The notes below the pieces were generated by a model that was given only the letters and a program-made list of their open reading frames with translations, made no database searches and was not told the DNA's origin. This document shows, one piece after another, positions 8,110 through 15,899 of a stretch of DNA of 64,000 nt. Position 1 is the stretch's first letter; each line of letters starts with the position of its first letter. Made by a program: the position numbers and the translations under genes. This stretch comes from SHZL01 sp963815185 (GTDB taxonomy: Bacteria; Pseudomonadota; Gammaproteobacteria; Xanthomonadales; SZUA-36): assembly GCA_963815185.1 (NCBI GenBank), contig CAWFGC010000009.1, positions 372,001-436,000 on the forward strand, in the 5' to 3' direction.

Positions 8110-8478
8110 ATGGAAACTCAAAATCCACCACGTCGAATTTTCATGCGTCAGGTATTGCTCTCCGGTTGCGCGCTTGCGGCGCCCGCTTTTATTGCGGCGT
8201 GTGGCAAAAATGAGGGTAATTCCGCGCCAGCGAAGAATGAGTCCGCGCCTGCGGCAAACGAGCAGAACCCCGCAGGTCCTGCAAGCAATTCATCCGCAAT
8301 GAACGCGGCTGCGGGCAATAAAGTTAGCAAGGAAACGGCTAATTACCAGGACCATCCCAAGGGCAATAATGACTGCGCCGGTTGTCAGTACTATATTGCC
8401 GAGTCCGGTACCTGTGTTCTGGTCGCCGGAACGGTCAGCCCCACCGGTTGGTGCACTTACTGGGCGAGTAAAGGTTGA
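8110..8478 (+). CDS. High-potential iron-sulfur protein (HiPIP)
   Basis: A 122-aa precursor with a Tat-like leader (PRRIFMRQVLLSGCALAAP) and a low-complexity Ala/Asn/Glu linker (about residues 32-70). The HiPIP core has four cysteines, C89, C92, C102 and C115, in the order C-AG-C ... C ... GWC-TYW, which bind one [4Fe-4S] cluster. HiPIPs are periplasmic one-electron carriers between bc1 and oxidases or reaction centres. The site AAGGAG precedes the start. It lies 12 bp downstream of 7693-8097. Together with the nearby cytochrome c4-type gene it suggests a stress-induced periplasmic electron route. Confidence 0.9.
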   Translation: METQNPPRRIFMRQVLLSGCALAAPAFIAACGKNEGNSAPAKNESAPAANEQNPAGPASNSSAMNAAAGNKVSKETANYQDHPKGNNDCAGCQYYIAESGTCVLVAGTVSPTGWCTYWASKG

Positions 8479-8556
8479 GCTCATCGCGCAGCCCGGATGC
8501 TGTCATGGGCCCACTCATGCGCAGCTTCAGCCAGTCGCACGATCATTTGCAGGCTA

Positions 8557-8572
8557 TGGCATGTTGGTTGCA
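8557..8572 (+). promoter_or_regulatory. Sigma-54 (-24/-12) promoter candidate
   Basis: TGGCATGTTGGTTGCA differs by one base from the consensus TGGCACG-N4-TTGCA. It lies about 80 bp before BON copy 1. The paralogous gene at 17170 has an equivalent site at a similar distance. Confidence 0.7.
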
Positions 8573-8653
8573 TTTACTGTCTGTGCCCGGTGCCGCCTTC
8601 GTTGTGGGTCATGGCCCGGCCCTCAATGCAAGTCCACATAGGAGGAGCTTGAA

Positions 8654-9289
8654 ATGAATATGAAAAACACACTGGTAAGCATCATGGGCTTAACCGCAAT
8701 GATTGCCGCCTTCAGCCTGCCAACGGTTTATGCCGAGTCGACAGCCAACGAAACTTCGATTCACCAAAAAGCGGAGAATATCGAAGCTTCAGTGCATGAT
8801 GCCTGGTTGAAAGGAAAACTGGAAGCTACCCTGTTATTCAACGAGGATCTCAACTCCTTCGCAATAGAAACCGAGGTCAGGAATGGCGTGGCTACGCTTA
8901 GCGGCGTAGTCGAGTCGGATATCGATCGGGACCTTGCAGGCGAGATCGCCAGATCCGTCGAGGGCGTAACCGAGGTGGACAACAGATTGATGGTCGACCA
9001 ATCGAAAGCGCACGAAAGATACGCCTCTGCCGAGAACGAAGAGCACCGGGGCTTCCAGCAAGCGGTAAAGGATGCAACGTTGACAGCCAAAGTCAAGACC
9101 AAATTGTTGGTGAATGAAAATACCGGCGGCCTGGCCATCGACGTCGATTCCAATAACGGAGCGGTAACGCTAACTGGCGTGGTCGATTCGGAGGAGGAAA
9201 AGCAGCTTGCGGCTCAGATCGCCAAGAATACTGGAGGCGTCAAGGCGGTTAGTGATCGCTTGACGGTCGTCGCAGTGGCAAAAAATTAG
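8654..9289 (+). CDS. Periplasmic protein with two BON domains (copy 1)
   Basis: 211 aa; GGAGGAG lies about 8 nt before the ATG. A signal peptide (ISLPTVYA-type cleavage near residue 27) is followed by two BON domains of about 65 residues. The first is about 45-115 (DAWLKGKLEATLLFNEDLNSF, VATLSGVVESD), the second about 138-208 (LTAKVKTKLLVNENTGGL, VTLTGVVDSEEE). BON domains bind phospholipid surfaces and occur in OsmY-type stress proteins. It is closely similar over its whole length to the gene at 17170-17790. Both copies have a -24/-12 promoter upstream, a hairpin terminator downstream, and a convergent phospholipase-D gene, so the pair is a duplicated module. Confidence 0.85.
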   Translation: MNMKNTLVSIMGLTAMIAAFSLPTVYAESTANETSIHQKAENIEASVHDAWLKGKLEATLLFNEDLNSFAIETEVRNGVATLSGVVESDIDRDLAGEIARSVEGVTEVDNRLMVDQSKAHERYASAENEEHRGFQQAVKDATLTAKVKTKLLVNENTGGLAIDVDSNNGAVTLTGVVDSEEEKQLAAQIAKNTGGVKAVSDRLTVVAVAKN

Positions 9290-9407
9290 GTCCAGCAGCC
9301 AGTTGTTTCCAAGGAGTAGCAGAGCCTGGTTCCTGTTAGGGCAGAGCTGCTGTAAACCCCCAGAAAGCTGTTTCTGATGTTTCCAGTGGCAGCTTTCTTT
9401 TCCCCCT

Positions 9408-9432
9408 GACCGGACTCTGTCCGGTCTTTTTT
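9408..9432 (+). terminator. Rho-independent terminator after BON copy 1
   Basis: GACCGGAC-TCT-GTCCGGTC is followed by six T. It ends at the 3' end of the convergent PLD gene. Confidence 0.85.
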
Positions 9433-10818
9433 AAATCCAATATTGAAAAATCCGGCTGTACAATTCCATTAGCCGGTCTTTGAAGGGCCGTTTTTTCCAG
9501 TGCTCCAGTGTGACTTCCGTGCTATTTTTTAGATCCGCCAGGAACACGCCTTCCAATTGCTGGGCAAAACCGGCGCCGAATACGACGGCATTGATTTCAT
9601 CGTTATGCAGAAAGCTTCGAAAATCGAGGTTGCTGGATCCTACCGTTGACCACACGCCGTCGATGACTGCAGTCTTGGCATGCAGCATTGACGAAGTGCG
9701 TTTATAAATCTTCACACCAGCACGCAACAGCCTGCCAAAATGAGACCGCGAGGCATGCGTTAATAAACTGGAGTCCGTAGTCCCGGGAAGGAGCACCCGG
9801 ACGTCGACACCTCGTTTGGCAGCGTCAGCCAGCTGTTGGCGGAATTCGCGATCCGGCGAAAAATATGCCTGGGTTATCCAGATCTTCTCGCGGGCGCTTT
9901 TAATGGCGTCGATATAAGCTGTGTATATCGACGATCCTTGTCCGTCGCCGCCCTTGGTTTGCAGAATCGCTATCAACGCGTCTCCGGCAGCAACCGGAGC
10001 GGCGCCATGGTTGCGGAAAACGTCGATCGATCCACCTTGCGAGCGCCAATGATTCTGGAATGTCTTTTGGAACCCATGGACGGCGGGGCCAGCAATTTTA
10101 ATGTGCGTATCGCGCCAACCCTCACGCCCTTCAACTTTTGGCTCTGGCTCCCTGACGAACTGTTCGAGTAGGTTGCGGCAATGTTTACCCCCCCGGTATA
10201 GGCGACAACGCCATCGACAACCATGAGTTTGCGATGATCTCTTTGATTTGCATTGAGTAAGTTGCCACCATCCAGTGGGTTGATTTTGTGAAATTCGAGA
10301 ACCTTGATACCGGCATCCTTCATCGACTGGAAAAACTGCGGATTGCTATCGGCGCTGCCGATGCTGTCGTATAACACATAGATTTCGACCCCTTCCCTGG
10401 CTTTGTTCAGCAATGCTTCCCTAATTTCCTGTCCAATTTCATCATCCGAGAATATGAACGTTTCGAGATAGATAAAGCGCTCTGCTCGTTCAATCGAACC
10501 GAGCATGGCCTGATAGGTTATTGGTCCGTCTATCAGCAGCTCTGCGCTGTTATCTTTGTACAAGGGCTCATTGCTGAGCGCGGCTACGGAAACAATCAGC
10601 TTTTCAAACCCTTGAACGTCCGGCGCCTCTTTGGCGATGTCATCGACCAGTTTCCGGCTCCTATGGGGATCAGAATATCCTTTGGTTCCGGCGATAACGG
10701 GCGTCACGGCGCTATCAACCCGCTGCTGCACTTTGCGCGAAGCACAGGAACCGCAGAGAACCAAGGACACAACACAGACCGCTGCTATCGCCTTGAAGCT
10801 CCAGCCTGGAAGGCGCAT
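9431..10818 (-). CDS. Phospholipase D / cardiolipin synthase-like lipoprotein (copy 1), frameshifted
   Basis: The start at 10818 gives a lipoprotein-type leader (VVSLVLCGSCASRK). The first frame carries HKD motif 1 (HRKLMVVDG). After the T4 run at 10136-10139 the reading must shift by -1. The other frame then continues with REGWRDTHIKIAGPAVHGF and later HKD motif 2 (HAKTAVIDG) to 9431. Re-inserting one base restores a protein colinear with the intact paralogue at 18052-19485. HKD enzymes of this type join phosphatidyl groups or cleave phosphodiesters at the membrane. It follows the AI-2E-family gene by 10 bp on the same strand. The defect may be a sequencing indel or early decay of a duplicated gene. 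Confidence 0.75.
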
Positions 10819-10828
10819 CTGGCGCCCT

Positions 10829-12007
10829 TCATTCCAGCACATGTTGCACATAATTCACGTTCCTTGACATCGTGCGCCCCACCGGACTTCGCGTCTTGCT
10901 CAAAAACGCCGCCAAGAAACCAGCAGGCGGGAAGTGCTCAACTACAGCTTTGACACTGATTACAATGGGGACGGCCATTAGTGCACCCGCGACGCCCCAG
11001 ATCCAACCCCAAACAATGACCGCCAGGAAGATGATAGCGGGGCTGAGGGCCATGCGGCGTCCCAGAACCGACGGTGTTATCAGTTGGCCTTCAAGAATCG
11101 TTAATGCGAGAAATACGCCAGGCACAATCAGCCCCTGGCTAAGTGTTTTAAAGGTAACGAAACCTACCAGGCATAAAACCAACGTTGAAACGAACGCGCC
11201 GATATAAGGTGCGAAATTCAGCACTGCGACCATGACCCCCCAAAGCAACGGATTGGGCACTCCCACAAGGTACATGCTCAGCGCCGTTGCTGCCCCCAGG
11301 CATATATTGATGACGGCTACAGTAGCCAGGTACCGAGACACATCAGACTGGATATGGCGTGCAATGGAGACGATACACCTCCGTTCCCTCCAGGTGCGCC
11401 CACATGATGTCAACCTGCGGAGCAGGCTGTCCCCTGCCGCAAGCAGGAAATAGGTCAGGAATATGACCACGGCCGTCCCTGCCAGGATCGACGGCAGATT
11501 TACCAGCACACCTTCCATGAATCCGGGGCCCTTAACCACCACCGGCTGGGGTTTTTTCTTCTGTTCCACAGATTTTAGTTCATCGACTTCTTCCGCCAGT
11601 TCCTGAATGTTGGCCAATCGCCCCTTTGCGGGGAGCAATTGGCGTTGAAGTTGTCGAATATTTCGTGGTGCATCCTGTACCCATTTCTCGGCGGGTTCGT
11701 CCAAAATCAACACGGCGGTAGCCAGCACACTGAACAGGGCGCTGACGAGAATCCCGGCAGACAGACTGCGGGGAATATGCCAGCGTGCCAGCCGTTCGAC
11801 CATGGGCGACATCACCAGGGTCAGAAATATCGCAAAGGCAATGGGTATGAAAAGGTCTGCCGCCAGGTACAAGGTGTAAATCATTGCTAAAAAGAAGAGG
11901 CCATTCAGCGCGACCCGCGTGGGATTTTGCGCTGCCAATCCCTGCTGGGCGTTGGCGATGCCGGATGCAAAATGCTTTGCTGCATGGATTTTACTGGTTA
12001 GGTGCAT
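10829..12007 (-). CDS. AI-2E family / PerM-like transporter
   Basis: 392 aa; AGGAG lies 8 nt before the ATG at 12007. There are about eight hydrophobic helices in the family arrangement: a pair near residues 33-70, one near 83-100, then a soluble segment about 105-165 with KKKPQP. A C-terminal block follows with ILAGTAVVIFLTYFLLAAGD, GVPNPLLWGVMVAVLNFAPYIGAF and LEGQLITPSVLGRRMALSP. The last two are hallmark motifs. Members are putative exporters or permeases of uncertain substrate. It heads a unit with PLD copy 1 (10 bp apart). A -24/-12 match lies 230 bp upstream. Confidence 0.85.
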   Translation of the reverse strand: MHLTSKIHAAKHFASGIANAQQGLAAQNPTRVALNGLFFLAMIYTLYLAADLFIPIAFAIFLTLVMSPMVERLARWHIPRSLSAGILVSALFSVLATAVLILDEPAEKWVQDAPRNIRQLQRQLLPAKGRLANIQELAEEVDELKSVEQKKKPQPVVVKGPGFMEGVLVNLPSILAGTAVVIFLTYFLLAAGDSLLRRLTSCGRTWRERRCIVSIARHIQSDVSRYLATVAVINICLGAATALSMYLVGVPNPLLWGVMVAVLNFAPYIGAFVSTLVLCLVGFVTFKTLSQGLIVPGVFLALTILEGQLITPSVLGRRMALSPAIIFLAVIVWGWIWGVAGALMAVPIVISVKAVVEHFPPAGFLAAFLSKTRSPVGRTMSRNVNYVQHVLE

Positions 12008-12237
12008 GACGCTTCTCCTGCAGATCTATTCAATTCTGGTTGGACTGCAGCTGAATTTCAGTCAGCAGTCTTGCGTTGCCGAGTCAGTAAACCGTTGCTT
12101 AACATTGAACCGCTGTTACGGGTACCTCCGGCACTTTGCAATATCGGCCTGACTAGGAGATCGACTGCGCAAGTCTCCTTTTTGACCCTCGATGCGGCGC
12201 CTACCCACGCTGGGAAACGCCCCTGCTCACTGAGAAA

Positions 12238-12253
12238 TGCAGTTAACGTGCCA
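12238..12253 (-). promoter_or_regulatory. Sigma-54 (-24/-12) promoter candidate
   Basis: The minus strand reads TGGCACGTTAACTGCA. The 20-mer GTTGGCACGTTAACTGCATT around it recurs exactly, in opposite orientation, at 13593-13612. It faces the AI-2E/PLD unit. Confidence 0.65.
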
Positions 12254-12258
12254 ACCCA

Positions 12259-12672
12259 TCAGTTTCGCTGCCCGGCCGTAGCTGGTGGTTCGGACCGGAA
12301 CGAAGACTTCCACCTCTCCGGAAAGATTTTCATCGAAATACTCCGCGGCGCATCGATCACGTCAGATTGAGCCATGATGTAAGCACGATGCACCGTGTGC
12401 TTTAACTCTCGTACATTGCCGGGCCAGGTATGACACAACAGCGTTTCCAGAGTTTTTGGAGCGAGGGCTTTTTGGGTGTTGTTTTGCTCATTGAGCTCAT
12501 TCAAAAATAGTTGTGCCAGCACGGTGATATCTTCCCGCCGGTCGCGCAAGGGTGGTAGCGCAATAGGGAAAACGCTTAGACGAAAATACAGATCTTCGCG
12601 CAATAAACCGTCCCTCACGGTTTTGGCCGGGTCCCGGTTGGATGCCGCAAGCAGTTGGGCTCTCGCCCAAGC
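12259..12672 (-). pseudogene. 3' fragment of an NtrC-type sigma-54 activator
   Basis: The fragment aligns with the second half of the AAA+ domain of the intact regulator at 21772-23073: AASNRDP versus SATNQDP, REDLYFRLSVFPI versus REDLYFRLCVFPI, WPGNVRELKHTVHRAYIMA versus WPGNIRELKHTIHRSFIMA. The receiver domain, Walker A, GAFTGA-type loop and C-terminal Fis-type helix-turn-helix are all missing. The reading frame upstream of about 12672 is unrelated. This is a decayed paralogue left by the same duplication that doubled the BON-PLD genes. Confidence 0.7.
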
Positions 12673-12777
12673 AGTACCCGAGACGCAACTGCAGCTTCCT
12701 AAATCAGGGTATGGAAAATCAGACTGAGAGTTTGGATCAAATGCGGGCCAGTAGGCGCTCGATAACATGGGCACGTT

Positions 12778-12909
12778 TCATGGCGCACCCAATGCATCCC
12801 CCATTGGGGTCAACGTCAGCAGTACGATGGCTGCAAGGAGTGCGGTGAAGAGAATCAACGGCAGTTCGTGGTCAAGAAAGATAGGGCGCTGCTTGTTCAT
12901 GAAAGGCAT
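12778..12909 (-). CDS. Small single-span membrane protein (43 aa), hypothetical
   Basis: The ATG at 12909 has GAGGAG about 10 nt upstream. The peptide begins MPFMNKQRPIFLDHELP and continues into one hydrophobic helix (LILFTALLAAIVLLTL) with a short polar tail. Its stop overlaps a downstream ATG (ATGA) that opens only a 14-codon frame. A -24/-12 promoter match lies about 70 bp upstream (12980-12995). The size, good ribosome site and promoter support a real small gene, perhaps once a leader gene for the regulator remnant downstream. Function unknown. Confidence 0.45.
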   Translation of the reverse strand: MPFMNKQRPIFLDHELPLILFTALLAAIVLLTLTPMGDALGAP

Positions 12910-12979
12910 GATTGAACTACTCCTCTGCAAGTGTTAAGTGTTCACCTCTAAATTTTTGTCTTCGCTCACGCTTACCTTA

Positions 12980-12995
12980 TGCAATGTGCATACCA
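12980..12995 (-). promoter_or_regulatory. Sigma-54 (-24/-12) promoter candidate
   Basis: The minus strand reads TGGTATGCACATTGCA with GG-N10-GC spacing. It faces the small membrane protein at 12909-12778. Confidence 0.5.
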
Positions 12996-13594
12996 AGTGG
13001 TCAGGTCCTCACGGGAATTTGAGAAGTATTTTCCACTGGATTGAAATTGTTGGGTGGAACAGATAAAGCCGGTGTCTTATCAGAACCAAAACAGTGAAGT
13101 CGGTTTGTAAAATGTCCCTGGAAATGAACATTCTACAATCAAGGAAGCGAATGCAGCGGTAAGGAAAAGAAGTCTTCTTTCAGCCGGGTAGAAAGTTAGA
13201 GAAGGGGCTGGAAAAAAGGCTGGATGGGCATTGTCAGAGCAAAATAGGGCGCGCTGCCAATTGGCGTTTCGTAATCTCAGCGGATGCCTGGGCTGTTCCG
13301 GTATTTTAAGACCTCACTTGAGATTATTTGTGTGGCGTTGATGATGTATGTTCGCTTCCCGCTGTCATTAATGAAACCCTACGGCCAACCGCAAGTTGTC
13401 GTGACGGATAGTCTCAGATCGTACCCGACTGCAATGCGCAACACGGTGGTTCGATAATTGCAGCAATTCGGCACCATGAACCTCGTAATTCTTACCAACC
13501 TACGTAATAGTTACAACTTTCGACTGGTCATCCGGGTCGCCGTTCTTTCCAGGCAGAACCGCCCGATGAGTGTCTGGCAACCAGCCAGGAGCGT
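12996..13594. other. Intergenic region without supported gene
   Basis: About 600 bp between two divergent -24/-12 sites. No open frame has both a ribosome site and recognisable content, and no repeat or RNA gene was seen. It is a plausible place for upstream activator binding sites, but I could not define them. Confidence 0.4.
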
Positions 13595-13610
13595 TGGCAC
13601 GTTAACTGCA
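13595..13610 (+). promoter_or_regulatory. Sigma-54 (-24/-12) promoter candidate
   Basis: TGGCACGTTAACTGCA matches the -24 box fully and the -12 box with one change. It is identical to the site on the other strand at 12238-12253. It lies about 165 bp before the DUF883-like gene. Confidence 0.65.
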
Positions 13611-13773
13611 TTGCTAAAACGGCAACGGTGCATTCAAATGGAAGTGCGCCCACTCGCCTTTCATGCCGCCTGCCACCCGGCAGCATGGAGTGTCATTCGA
13701 CCGGTGAAACCTAAATCAGGTATTGACCAACGCCGGCCGCAGAGATCAAGAGCAACGCAAGCAGGAGGAAATC

Positions 13774-14078
13774 ATGAGTATAGAAGCACAATCTATTTCA
13801 CCCAAGCAACAAGGTACATCCACGACTCAACGCATTGCGGCGACTGCGCACGACGTCATTGATACGGCTGCAGATAAGACGGCACCGATTGAACAGCAAA
13901 TACGCGAAAAGGCGTCCAGAGCGGGCGAAAAGGTCGAAGCATCGCAAGAGGCAGTTGTCGCTCAGGTCGAGCAATCCGTGGCAAGTCCCTGGAGAGCTTT
14001 GTCAGGCAGCGTCCAATTGCAGCAGCCGGTATTGCCTTCGCTGCCGGCATACTGGCGGCTTCGCTAGTGCGTCGCTAA
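13774..14078 (+). CDS. DUF883 / ElaB-YqjD-like ribosome- and membrane-associated protein, frameshifted
   Basis: The ATG at 13774 is preceded by AGGAGG. The helical N-terminal part (TTQRIAATAHDVIDTAADKT, REKASRAGEKVEASQEAV) is read in one frame. Near 13972-13982 the frame must shift by -1. The other frame then gives KSLESFVRQRPIAAAGIAFA and ends LAASLVRR at a TAA at 14076. This is the C-terminal membrane segment expected for the family. Reconstructed length is about 101 aa. In E. coli the order is yqjD (this family), yqjE, yqjK, and here the next two genes follow the same order. The family anchors stationary-phase ribosomes to the inner membrane in E. coli; that role here is inference. Confidence 0.7.
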
Positions 14079-14093
14079 GTGACGGCTGGTGCC

Positions 14094-14540
14094 ATGAGGG
14101 TATCTGGTTTGTCCTCTCCCACTGAAGCTGAAGCTGCGGATATCCAGGATCAGGAGGCTGGCATCGCAACGCTCACTTCCGCTTGGCTTGCTGCGACCGG
14201 ATCCCGTGTCAAGGCTACCGCCGATCTGGCTCTGGCTGAAGTCAGGCTGGCGGCCATCAGCATTGCATGGATGGCGTTTTTTGCCACACTTGCTTCACTG
14301 TTTGTATTTGCCACCTGGGGTTTGTTGGCTGCGGGCCTGGTGCACGGACTGGTCCAATTGGGCGCTCCTCTCTGGTTGTGCCTGGGAGGCTTGGGTGTAT
14401 TGCACGCGTTGGCCGGCTTCATCATGTGGGGACGCATGCTGGCGTTGAGCCGCTATTTGGAATTTCCTGCGACAACGAAACTGTTCAAGACATCCCAGGA
14501 GGACGTTGATGGGCCTCATACAACAAAAACGGCGAGTTGA
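14094..14540 (+). CDS. YqjE-like phage-holin-superfamily membrane protein
   Basis: The start is uncertain: ATG at 14094, or GTG at 14079 directly after the preceding stop. After a polar N-terminus come two membrane helices (about AISIAWMAFFATLASLFVFA and LWLCLGGLGVLHALAGFIM) separated by a Gly-rich turn, and a short polar tail. This is the YqjE / holin III arrangement. It is the middle gene of a yqjD-yqjE-yqjK-like trio. The 3' end overlaps the next gene by 32 nt, suggesting translational coupling. Confidence 0.7.
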   Translation: MRVSGLSSPTEAEAADIQDQEAGIATLTSAWLAATGSRVKATADLALAEVRLAAISIAWMAFFATLASLFVFATWGLLAAGLVHGLVQLGAPLWLCLGGLGVLHALAGFIMWGRMLALSRYLEFPATTKLFKTSQEDVDGPHTTKTAS

Positions 14541-14815
14541 ACAGCTTGCAGCTTTGGCTGACGCTCACGCGCAGAAGATGCATACCCTGCAGCGGCAGAT
14601 GAGGGATTGGATAACCAGCTGCTTGGGGACACCGGAGTTCTTGGCCTGGTCGTTCGCAGGCGGTGCCTGGCTGGCGGCTGGACGCCAGTCCAGGAGTGAG
14701 TCGGATTTCCGCACTCCAAACCCTGATCACGGCCGTCAATGTATATTTACGCCTCTGGCCATTGTTGGACCAGAAAATATCCGCGCCGGTGCAAACACCG
14801 CGACGAAAGCGGTAA
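14509..14815 (+). CDS. YqjK-like small protein, frameshifted near 14676-14693
   Basis: The ATG at 14509 follows CAGGAGG. The first frame gives MGLIQQKRRVEQLAALADAH and a hydrophobic WSFAGGAWLAAG. Near 14676-14693 a +1 shift leads to VSRISALQTLITAVNVYLRL and ends QTPRRKR at TAA 14813. The unshifted frame instead runs on with unlikely sequence to 14979. The reconstructed 101-aa product fits the third gene of the yqjDEK cluster, which is short, basic and amphipathic. A sequencing indel is a likely cause, as in the gene two upstream. Confidence 0.55.
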
Positions 14816-14994
14816 TGGTAAAGCCGATGAGGATTTCTTCCCACAGCATTTTCCAATCGGCGACAAACTGTGGTGGCCTGAAAGGTTCCAGCCCTCACTG
14901 CTCCCCGAATACGCCGGCGCCAGTCGAAATCCTCTTGCTCCGCGTCTCCTTCCTACTGGTTGCCGCTGGTTGGATATAGCAGGCTGAACCAAGG

Positions 14995-15453
14995 CTATTC
15001 GTTGTTACCGGGCTCGCCCTGGTCGCCATCGACTTCCGGTTTCAGTTCACGCACATAGCGCAAAGTCAGGAAATTAATGACGCTCATCAGCATGGCGATC
15101 TCATAACGGCCAAATGCTACAGCAATGCCAATCAGCCCGGTATTCCAGATACTGGCTGCAGTGGCCGTGCCATGGACGCTGCCTTTCTCTTTCAGGATCG
15201 CACCACCCCCGATAAAACCGATTCCGGTAATCAGGCCCTGCAGAACCCTGGCTTCAGCACCAGTGCTGTCCAGCACGGAAATGCCAACCAGGGTGTAACC
15301 GCATGCCGCCACGGCAACCAGCGGGAAGGTCCGCAGGCCGGCGCCGCGCGCGGCGCGCTCCCGGTCATAGGCAACAGGCAAAGTCAGTATCCAGGCAATT
15401 CCCAGATGCCCCAGGTTCGTTGCGATCTGAGTCCAATTGACCGTCAGTTCCAT
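14995..15453 (-). CDS. MgtC/SapB family membrane protein
   Basis: Start at 15453 (MELTVNWTQI), preceded by GGGGAG at somewhat long spacing. 152 aa with four to five hydrophobic helices. Family motifs are seen: a polar DRERAARGAGLRTF after helix 1, GLITGIGFIGGGAILK, and VHGTATAASIWNTGLIGIAV. This is the membrane half of MgtC; the cytosolic ACT-like domain is absent and the C-terminus ends in an acidic tail. Relatives act in Mg-limitation survival and ATP synthase control. It follows the SodB stub by about 40 bp on the same strand. Confidence 0.85.
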   Translation of the reverse strand: MELTVNWTQIATNLGHLGIAWILTLPVAYDRERAARGAGLRTFPLVAVAACGYTLVGISVLDSTGAEARVLQGLITGIGFIGGGAILKEKGSVHGTATAASIWNTGLIGIAVAFGRYEIAMLMSVINFLTLRYVRELKPEVDGDQGEPGNNE

Positions 15454-15495
15454 GATGATTCTTGCTCCCCGCGGTTCACGTTCGACTTGCAACCG

Positions 15496-15684
15496 CTAGG
15501 CAGCGGCCGCCTGACGCACGGGTTCTTCACCAATGGCTTCGGCCAGATCGGCCTGTGCCTGGTTTAGTTTCTTCACATAGCCCGCGTGGTGTTTCTGATG
15601 ATGCAATTCCAGCCCTTCCGCATTGTAGTGTGGCTCGAGGGCATCGGCCTTGTACGGTAAATCAGGAAGTGTGTAGTTGTGCAT
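15496..15684 (-). pseudogene. N-terminal stub of Fe/Mn superoxide dismutase
   Basis: The ATG at 15684 follows AAGGAGG. The 62-aa product starts like SodB (YTLPDLPYKADALEPHYNAE, LELHHQKHHAGYVKKLN) with the first metal-ligand His in place. It ends after about 55 matching residues in an Ala-rich tail (RQAAAA). The metal-binding C-terminal domain with the remaining three ligands is absent from all frames downstream. It cannot be an active dismutase. It keeps a good ribosome site and a -24/-12 promoter, so it may still be translated. Confidence 0.75.
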
Positions 15685-15735
15685 GGGGCCTCCTTGGCTC
15701 AACTGAAAGGTCAGTTAAATGTGCACCAATACAGA

Positions 15736-15751
15736 TGCAGCAATTATGCCA
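15736..15751 (-). promoter_or_regulatory. Sigma-54 (-24/-12) promoter candidate
   Basis: The minus strand reads TGGCATAATTGCTGCA with GG-N10-GC spacing, 52 bp before the SodB stub / mgtC-like unit. Confidence 0.55.
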
Positions 15752-15899
15752 ATGCGTGCAGAGGGGAACGTACCGCCTTTTTCGGTCATTCACCGTCTGG
15801 AAGAAATGTCGAAATTGCAAAATTCAGCAAGAATTACAATGAACATGACTTATGCTATTCATGTAGAGACAAAATCTTCGACAGTGAGAGGCGCATAAG

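Noticed and set aside
9973..10140. Frame continuing past the PLD copy 1 shift with basic, Ser-rich sequence
   Set aside because: The other frame matches the intact paralogue residue by residue, so the basic tail is out-of-frame translation.
14816..14979. Extension of the YqjK-like frame to 14979
   Set aside because: The sequence after the shift point in this frame lacks protein-like character, whereas the +1 frame gives a compact helical end.
15770..15790. Possible -24/-12 site before the FNT gene
   Set aside because: GG-N10-GC is present but neither box otherwise resembles the consensus.
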